From positions 1-11,271 of the forward strand of contig CAYOOT010000079.1 in the NCBI GenBank assembly GCA_964405665.1: 11,271 nucleotides of DNA. Reading direction: 5' to 3'. This document shows positions 7,623 through 11,271 of this stretch, in pieces; positions within the stretch are counted from its first letter, which is position 1; every line of letters begins with the position of its first letter. The stretch is from CAYOOT01 sp964405665 (GTDB lineage: Bacteria; Bdellovibrionota_C; UBA2361; SZUA-149; CAZDWZ01). The notes under the pieces are model-generated. The model saw only the letters and a list, made by a program, of their open reading frames with translations, ran no database searches and was not told the origin of the DNA. The position numbers were made by a program, and so were the translations under genes.

Positions 7623-8573
7623 TTAATTTTCACTTAAATCTCTATTCAATCCTGCTCTGGCAGTAATCATTAGCAGAAGCACGGCCATTCTTACTGCTAC
7701 GCCGTTAAAAACTTGTTTTGCATATAAAGATCGCGGTCCATCGATTACCGGAGAATCAATTTCTACTCCTCTAATATAAGGCCCCGGAGCTAAAACCATG
7801 CAATTAGGGGCATACTTGGACAGCAAACGTTCACTTATATAAAATCGTTTTGTGTATTCATCAAGATTGGGAATAAAATGATCTTTTAAATATTCATGTT
7901 TCATTCTTAGAGACATCACGATATCGGCTCCTTCTAAGGCGGGCGCCATATCGTAATAAATTTCTGCTCCTAAATCTTTGAATTCTTTTACAGCCAAAGT
8001 CGGAGGAGCAACTATTCTAATTTTATTGCCATAGAGAAGATGAAGAAGAATATTAGAGCGAGCCACTCTGCTTCGAAGAGCATCGCCAACTAAAGTGATG
8101 GTCAGACCTTCTAGTCGTCCATAATGCTGTCTGATTGTTAAAGCATCTAATAAAGCTTGGGTGGGATGTTCATGTAGGCCATCTCCGGCATTAACTACGG
8201 CGGCAGTTTTTAAATGTTTAGCGATTAAATGGGGAGCTCCAGCAGAAGAATGTCGTAGCACGACGACATCCGGGGACATCGCTTGCAGTGTGAGCGCAGT
8301 ATCAATTAATGTTTCTCCTTTTTTTACACTACTATCTCCACCAGAAACGTTAATCACCTCAGCACTTAGTCTTTTTCCTGCTATTTCAAAACTACTTCTT
8401 GTTCTAGTTGATGGTTCAAGAAACATATTGACGATAGTTTTACCACGAAGTGTTGGAACTTTTTTCACATCTCGCTCATTGATTTCAACAAATTGTTGTG
8501 CAGTATCCAGCAAGAAATCTATCTGCTCCTTATTTAAACCAGCAATACCGAGTAAGTCTTGTCCAATATTCAT
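7623..8573 (-). CDS. pyrB: Aspartate carbamoyltransferase catalytic subunit
   Basis: PyrB transfers the carbamoyl group from carbamoyl phosphate to aspartate, the committed step of pyrimidine synthesis. The 316-residue product has the carbamoyl-phosphate domain with FLEPSTRTRSSFE (51-63), SSVKKGET (81-88), LRHS (106-109) and the catalytic HPTQALLD (136-143). The aspartate domain starts around 155 and has DALRSRVARSN (164-174). Two C-terminal motifs are unusual. The segment usually reading LR-x-Q-x-ER is LRMKHEY (222-228), with Lys where E. coli has the aspartate-contacting Gln231. The usual HPGP-x-NRGVEI is APGPYIRGVEI (263-273), with Ala for His. Position in the pyr operon and the intact carbamoyl-phosphate site still support the assignment. 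No pyrI regulatory subunit gene is adjacent. The ATG lies four bases after the pyrR stop, with only a distant GGAG, so translation is probably coupled. Confidence 0.95.
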   Translation of the reverse strand: MNIGQDLLGIAGLNKEQIDFLLDTAQQFVEINERDVKKVPTLRGKTIVNMFLEPSTRTRSSFEIAGKRLSAEVINVSGGDSSVKKGETLIDTALTLQAMSPDVVVLRHSSAGAPHLIAKHLKTAAVVNAGDGLHEHPTQALLDALTIRQHYGRLEGLTITLVGDALRSRVARSNILLHLLYGNKIRIVAPPTLAVKEFKDLGAEIYYDMAPALEGADIVMSLRMKHEYLKDHFIPNLDEYTKRFYISERLLSKYAPNCMVLAPGPYIRGVEIDSPVIDGPRSLYAKQVFNGVAVRMAVLLLMITARAGLNRDLSEN

Positions 8574-8577
8574 ATAG

Positions 8578-9195
8578 CTAATCTTTTGGCTCCAATTTTT
8601 TCCCTGGCCTTACAAAAACAGAGTCGATACCGTCTTTTTCAGTAAGACAAACTTCTACCACTTCATTTCTAGCAGTGGGTAAACTTTTTCCGATGTAATC
8701 TGCTCTAATCGGCAATTCTCTGTGACCCCGATCGCAGAGCACGGCTAATTGCACCGCTTTTGGTCTACCAAAATCAATAATCACATCCAAGGCGGCACGA
8801 ATAGTTCTTCCAGTAAATAAAACGTCGTCAACTAAAACTATATTCACTTTATCCAGATTAAAAGGGAGATTTGTTCCTCTGACTATGGGTTGTTCTGCGG
8901 TATGTGAAATGTCATCACGATAAAGCGTGATATCAACAATGCCAAAAGGAACTTGCACTTTTTCTATTTCCATAATTTGTTTAAGAACCCGCTGCCCAAT
9001 GAACTCTCCACGGGTTCTGATCCCCACCAATGCCAACTTCTCACCACCTTTGTTTCTTTCTAGAATTTCATAGGCAATTCTAGTAATGGATCGCCGAACC
9101 TGTTCTGGATCCATAACCAATTTCCAATCTGCCCCTACTTCTTTTATTTTTTTACTTCCTGCTTTTGTTGGACCCTTCTCACTGGCACTAGACAT
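8578..9195 (-). CDS. pyrR: Bifunctional PyrR: pyr operon regulator / uracil phosphoribosyltransferase
   Basis: PyrR binds a specific stem-loop in pyr mRNA when UMP or UTP is high and thereby lowers expression; many members also have uracil phosphoribosyltransferase activity. The 205-residue product aligns with B. subtilis PyrR (181 residues) from about residue 27 onward. Visible motifs are RRSITRIAYEILERN (34-48), LVGIRTRG (56-63), DITLYRDD (88-95), the PRPP-binding loop VLVDDVLFTGRT (120-131) and DRGHRELPIRADYIGK (155-170). About 24 extra N-terminal residues, rich in Ser, Lys and Gly, precede the conserved part. The ATG at 9193-9195 is preferred because AGGGGAG lies four bases upstream; a shorter start at Met28 has no comparable site. 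It is the first gene of the operon, directly after a leader that carries a PyrR-binding loop, which implies autoregulation. Confidence 0.97.
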   Translation of the reverse strand: MSSASEKGPTKAGSKKIKEVGADWKLVMDPEQVRRSITRIAYEILERNKGGEKLALVGIRTRGEFIGQRVLKQIMEIEKVQVPFGIVDITLYRDDISHTAEQPIVRGTNLPFNLDKVNIVLVDDVLFTGRTIRAALDVIIDFGRPKAVQLAVLCDRGHRELPIRADYIGKSLPTARNEVVEVCLTEKDGIDSVFVRPGKKLEPKD

Positions 9196-9199
9196 AAAT

Positions 9200-9206
9200 C
9201 TCCCCT
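9200..9206 (-). promoter_or_regulatory. Strong ribosome binding site of pyrR
   Basis: AGGGGAG on the minus strand, four bases before the pyrR ATG, decides the start codon and includes the 24-residue N-terminal extension. It stands immediately 3' of a perfect hairpin at 9209-9227. Confidence 0.75.
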
Positions 9207-9208
9207 AT

Positions 9209-9227
9209 ATTGCTTTTTATAAGCAAT
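9209..9227 (-). promoter_or_regulatory. Hairpin next to the pyrR Shine-Dalgarno site
   Basis: The minus-strand RNA can form a perfect 7-bp stem (AUUGCUU / AAGCAAU) around a five-base loop, ending two bases before AGGGGAG. There is no U run after it, so it is not a terminator. It may keep the ribosome binding site exposed or affect its accessibility. The function is inference; only the inverted repeat is seen. Confidence 0.4.
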
Positions 9228-9285
9228 TTAAAAACTATAAAAATAAGTTTTTTGATTCTAAAAATGAAACGACAAGAAAAATTTG

Positions 9286-9305
9286 AAAAAAAACTGACCA
9301 ATTTT
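9286..9305 (-). terminator. Possible weak attenuator with U8 tract in the pyr leader
   Basis: A run of eight U follows GGUCAG in the minus-strand transcript, one base downstream of the PyrR-binding loop segment. The only local hairpin is short and AU-rich (AAAAUU, loop GGUC, AGUUUU), with one G-U pair and no G-C pair, running into the U tract. Known pyr attenuators have a stronger GC stem. This may be a weak intrinsic terminator, a pause site, or neither. Confidence 0.3.
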
Positions 9306-9306
9306 A

Positions 9307-9340
9307 CCCTTTTAGACCTCTCTGAGTCTATTTAAAAGGC
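9307..9340 (-). promoter_or_regulatory. PyrR-binding RNA loop (anti-antiterminator) in the pyrR leader
   Basis: The minus strand carries AAATAGACTCAGAGAGGTCT followed by AAAAGGG. This closely resembles the established PyrR-binding consensus ARUCC-N-G-N-GAGGYU with its upstream purine bulge. The upper stem is UAGAC/GUCUA, the loop includes CAGAGAG, the lower stem is CCUUU/AAAGG, and UAAA bulges on the 5' side, as in the B. subtilis binding loops. It lies about 110 nt upstream of pyrR and 44 nt downstream of the predicted transcription start. Binding of PyrR with UMP here would be expected to repress the whole operon. Only one copy is present, as expected with no later intergenic gap long enough to hold another. 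The match and the gene context together make this assignment strong. Confidence 0.88.
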
Positions 9341-9384
9341 TATTAATTTAATTCGGATACTGGCAGCACCCGTAATTACCTAGC
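9339..9384 (-). promoter_or_regulatory. 5' stem-loop of the pyr leader
   Basis: From the predicted transcription start the RNA can pair GCUAGGUAAUU (9374-9384) with AAUUAAUAGC (9339-9348), nine pairs with a small internal loop. This encloses a second hairpin, CGGGU/AUCCG (9354-9372). Its 3' arm abuts the lower stem of the PyrR-binding loop and shares a base or two with it. It could be a stabilising 5' structure or part of the regulatory switch. Only the pairing potential is seen. Confidence 0.35.
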
Positions 9385-9389
9385 GCGGA

Positions 9390-9418
9390 ATACTAACAGA
9401 AATGATTCTAAATATCAA
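9390..9418 (-). promoter_or_regulatory. sigma70-type promoter of the pyr operon
   Basis: The minus strand has TTGATA (9413-9418), a 17-base spacer, and TAGTAT (9390-9395). Both hexamers match the housekeeping consensus at four or more positions, with ideal spacing. Transcription would start near 9384, giving a leader of about 190 nt before pyrR. The promoter lies wholly between the glycosyltransferase stop and the PyrR-binding loop, just where a pyr operon promoter is expected. Confidence 0.75.
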
Positions 9419-9446
9419 GTGGTTTTAGAAAAATCTTGTATGCTTA

Positions 9447-11147
9447 TTAATGGAGAGCAAATAGAGTAATTGTTGGATTGTGAAATCCATAACTTCCCCA
9501 GCGGGGAGCGATTGTTTTTACTATAGGGAAGTTTTCTTTGATTTCTCGTATTGCACTTCTTATTTCAAAAGCACGTTTGTTTTTTTTATCAAGGTTTTGA
9601 ATAGAAAAACGACCCTGTGAAAAATTTGTGACCACTAAATAGTCATTGGAAGAATTTTTTAGTTTTTCAACAATTTTTGATTTGTCTCGCCCAATAATTT
9701 TTTTGGCTGAAACAGAGATCAGTTTTTGAGGAATCCGGGGCAGATATGCTGCGGCACCGATGCGAACAATTTTTGATCCTGGAGGAAGATTATCATAAAG
9801 CCAATCTGTCATTTTTGCTCGGGTGTCATAAGTAAGTTCGCTAGCAAGCAAAATTGTTCGCAGTAAAGGAAAAAACAACAAAAGAGCGATACCCGCAATT
9901 AAGGTTTTTTTCTTTAAATAAGGACGAATTATTTGCAGCATTTCAGCAGCAAGGAGAGCAATAAATGGTACGCATGGTAAAACATAACGATCTGGTTGTG
10001 GTGGTGGTTTAGAATGTGCTAATTCAGCTGGAATATAAAAAAATAAAACAATTGCCGCTAACCAAAGTCCTCTTGTATTTCCTCTTCTGAGCATAAAGCC
10101 TATACAAATCAAAGCTGCAACGATTGGTAGCAGATCCATGCCTGGAATTAAGCTTCGACTAAAATGAAACATACCCTGCTGAGACCAAGCATCAATTGAT
10201 AAACCATGATGACCTGATTGCGCGTGGATTGATTCCTTTCTGATACCGTGCATCAAATCAGTAAAGTTTTCTTTACTGATTAAAACATAGGGCACTGATA
10301 AGAAAAAAGAAAAAACCATTACAGCGACAGCTAAAATGCTCTGCCCCAATTTTTTCCAGTTTGGAATAAAATTAAAATTATTATTTTCTAACCAAGCGGT
10401 ACTAAGAATAATCCCCGCACAGGCAGCACCACTATATTTAGAACAAAAGGCAAGCCCAGCAAACACGCCAGCAAGGTATAGATATCTGGTCTTTTTTAGA
10501 CTGATACTTTTGAATACTGCTAAGGCACAAGCAAGAACAAACATTACCAACAATACATCTTGTTTCATGTATCTGCTATTTGTTACATGAAGGGGAATTA
10601 CTGCCAAAAGAAAAGCAGCAATAATTCCAGTAAGATTTGAAAAAAGACGCTTTCCCAAAGCAAAAACAAGATATATTGAGATTATTCCAGCAAAAGCATT
10701 GATTATTCTGCCCGCAAGAACATCTCGAGCCAGTGAATTATTAACATATATTTCAAAAAATTTAAGCAATATTGAAATTGGCCAACTAAGATAGAGAATT
10801 AATGGAGGTTGCTGATTATAGTTGGAAATAATTGTGTTATTGATCATCATTTGCTGAAGGTAGGCCGCTTCTTCAAATTCATCCGGATGATATTGATGAG
10901 CAGGAAGCCCCCAATTTAATCCATAGAATCTCAAAGCGCTGCCAATGGCGATCGCTAAAAACAACAAAAAAGGATAGAGATTGAATTTGTGGCCGTAACT
11001 TTTTAATTGAACTTCTTCTGATTCAGAAGATTTGTTAAAAAAGCGTGCTGATAAAAAACCCCCGAGCGCAAGACAGATGATGATTAAAAAAATATGAAGT
11101 AGATTTCTAAGCCACTCATCTTTAATCAGGAAAAAAATATCGTGCAA
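9447..11147 (-). CDS. Membrane glycosyltransferase, GT39 / PMT_2 family (GT-C fold)
   Basis: This is an integral membrane protein of about 566 residues. Such enzymes use a polyprenyl-phosphate-linked sugar to modify proteins, lipids or glycans on the outer face of the membrane; the substrate here is unknown. After a cytoplasmic start, hydrophobic segments lie near residues 14-34 and 57-77. They are followed by a loop with HPDE (87-90), matching the acidic motif in the first extracytoplasmic loop of GT-C enzymes. Further hydrophobic stretches and family-like motifs follow: SRYMKQDVLL near 191-200, YVLISKENF near 287-295 and PDRYVLPCVPFIALLAAE near 385-402. The last ~120 residues form a soluble domain starting DTRAKMTDWLYDNLPPGSKI. 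The start is TTG at 11145-11147, eight bases after AGAGG; a TTG eight codons upstream (11171) lacks such a site. The gene precedes the pyr promoter and shows no link to pyrimidine metabolism. Confidence 0.85.
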   Translation of the reverse strand: MHDIFFLIKDEWLRNLLHIFLIIICLALGGFLSARFFNKSSESEEVQLKSYGHKFNLYPFLLFLAIAIGSALRFYGLNWGLPAHQYHPDEFEEAAYLQQMMINNTIISNYNQQPPLILYLSWPISILLKFFEIYVNNSLARDVLAGRIINAFAGIISIYLVFALGKRLFSNLTGIIAAFLLAVIPLHVTNSRYMKQDVLLVMFVLACALAVFKSISLKKTRYLYLAGVFAGLAFCSKYSGAACAGIILSTAWLENNNFNFIPNWKKLGQSILAVAVMVFSFFLSVPYVLISKENFTDLMHGIRKESIHAQSGHHGLSIDAWSQQGMFHFSRSLIPGMDLLPIVAALICIGFMLRRGNTRGLWLAAIVLFFYIPAELAHSKPPPQPDRYVLPCVPFIALLAAEMLQIIRPYLKKKTLIAGIALLLFFPLLRTILLASELTYDTRAKMTDWLYDNLPPGSKIVRIGAAAYLPRIPQKLISVSAKKIIGRDKSKIVEKLKNSSNDYLVVTNFSQGRFSIQNLDKKNKRAFEIRSAIREIKENFPIVKTIAPRWGSYGFHNPTITLFALH

Positions 11148-11224
11148 TGTAATATCCTCTAATTTTTGCAACAGAAAAGTATCTAGTTAAATAAAAAAAC
11201 TTTAAAAAACTGACTATTACTCAC

Positions 11225-11271
11225 ATTCCTGTTCTCAGTCTCCGCCTCTGTCTTGGTCCTGGCCTTGGTCG
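11225..11271. repeat. Degenerate six-base tandem repeat at the window edge
   Basis: The last 47 bases divide on the plus strand into six-base units: attcct, gttctc, agtctc, cgcctc, tgtctt, ggtcct, ggcctt, ggtcg. All follow the pattern N-(G/T)-(T/C)-C-(T/C)-(T/C). The run is more GC-rich than the surrounding DNA and continues beyond the window. It may be an intergenic microsatellite-like repeat or the 3' end of a gene encoding an alternating dipeptide. No start or complete reading frame is visible here. Confidence 0.5.

Noticed and set aside
9228..9260. Inverted repeat AAAAACT / AGTTTTT in the pyr leader as a terminator
   Set aside because: The stem has a single G-C pair, a nine-base loop and no following U run; it looks like chance pairing in AT-rich DNA.
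9484..9520. GC-rich short hairpin near the 3' end of the glycosyltransferase gene followed by T bases on the plus strand
   Set aside because: It is inside coding sequence, the stem is only five pairs, the T run is not adjacent, and no plus-strand gene would use it.
11148..11171. TTG start eight codons upstream for the glycosyltransferase
   Set aside because: No Shine-Dalgarno sequence precedes it, whereas the TTG at 11145-11147 has AGAGG eight bases upstream. The choice changes little in the product.
11172..11224. Promoter for the glycosyltransferase gene
   Set aside because: Only a weak TAGATA-like hexamer is seen, without a credible -35 at correct spacing.
1..11271. CRISPR array, tRNA, rRNA, insertion sequence or phage genes
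   Set aside because: No direct-repeat/spacer pattern, cloverleaf, rRNA-like stretch, transposase or phage-type protein was found on either strand.

Overview
All eight protein-coding genes in this AT-rich bacterial window lie on the minus strand, so the biological order runs from right to left. The core is a compact pyrimidine biosynthesis operon, pyrR-pyrB-pyrC-carA-carB. It is followed by greA and a D-Ala-D-Ala carboxypeptidase gene (dacA type), and preceded by a membrane glycosyltransferase of the GT39/PMT_2 type. Every gene was recognised from family motifs in its translation. The organism cannot be named from this sequence. A PyrR-controlled pyr operon is typical of Firmicutes and several deep-branching lineages. 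A REP-like palindrome at the left edge and a degenerate hexamer repeat at the right edge fit a less-studied, possibly uncultivated lineage; this is inference.

Region by region: positions 1-108 hold a GC-rich palindrome with a 5' GGAG (minus strand), resembling a REP element. Positions 109-1799 hold dacA and greA, which overlap by 16 nt. Positions 1800-1883 are a spacer with a perfect -10 hexamer and an AT-rich inverted repeat. Positions 1884-9195 hold carB, carA, pyrC, pyrB and pyrR, with gaps of 3-4 nt or a 4-nt overlap. Positions 9196-9446 form the pyr leader: a well-formed sigma70-type promoter, a 5' stem-loop, a strong match to the PyrR-binding RNA loop, a U8 run, and a small perfect hairpin beside the pyrR ribosome binding site. 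Positions 9447-11147 hold the glycosyltransferase. The last ~50 bases are a degenerate six-base tandem repeat that runs off the window.

How the genes work together: CarA and CarB make carbamoyl phosphate from glutamine, bicarbonate and ATP. PyrB joins it to aspartate, and PyrC closes the ring to dihydroorotate. PyrR senses uridine nucleotides and should bind its RNA loop upstream of its own gene, an autoregulatory circuit over the whole operon. The genes for the later steps (pyrD, pyrE, pyrF) are not in this window. GreA (transcript-cleavage factor) and the carboxypeptidase (peptidoglycan maturation) are probably partly or wholly on a separate transcript.

I see no mobile element, CRISPR array, tRNA, rRNA or obvious novel system. 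The items most worth a second look are the PyrR leader, which lacks a convincing terminator; the substituted substrate-binding motifs in PyrB; and the two repeat-like elements at the window edges.
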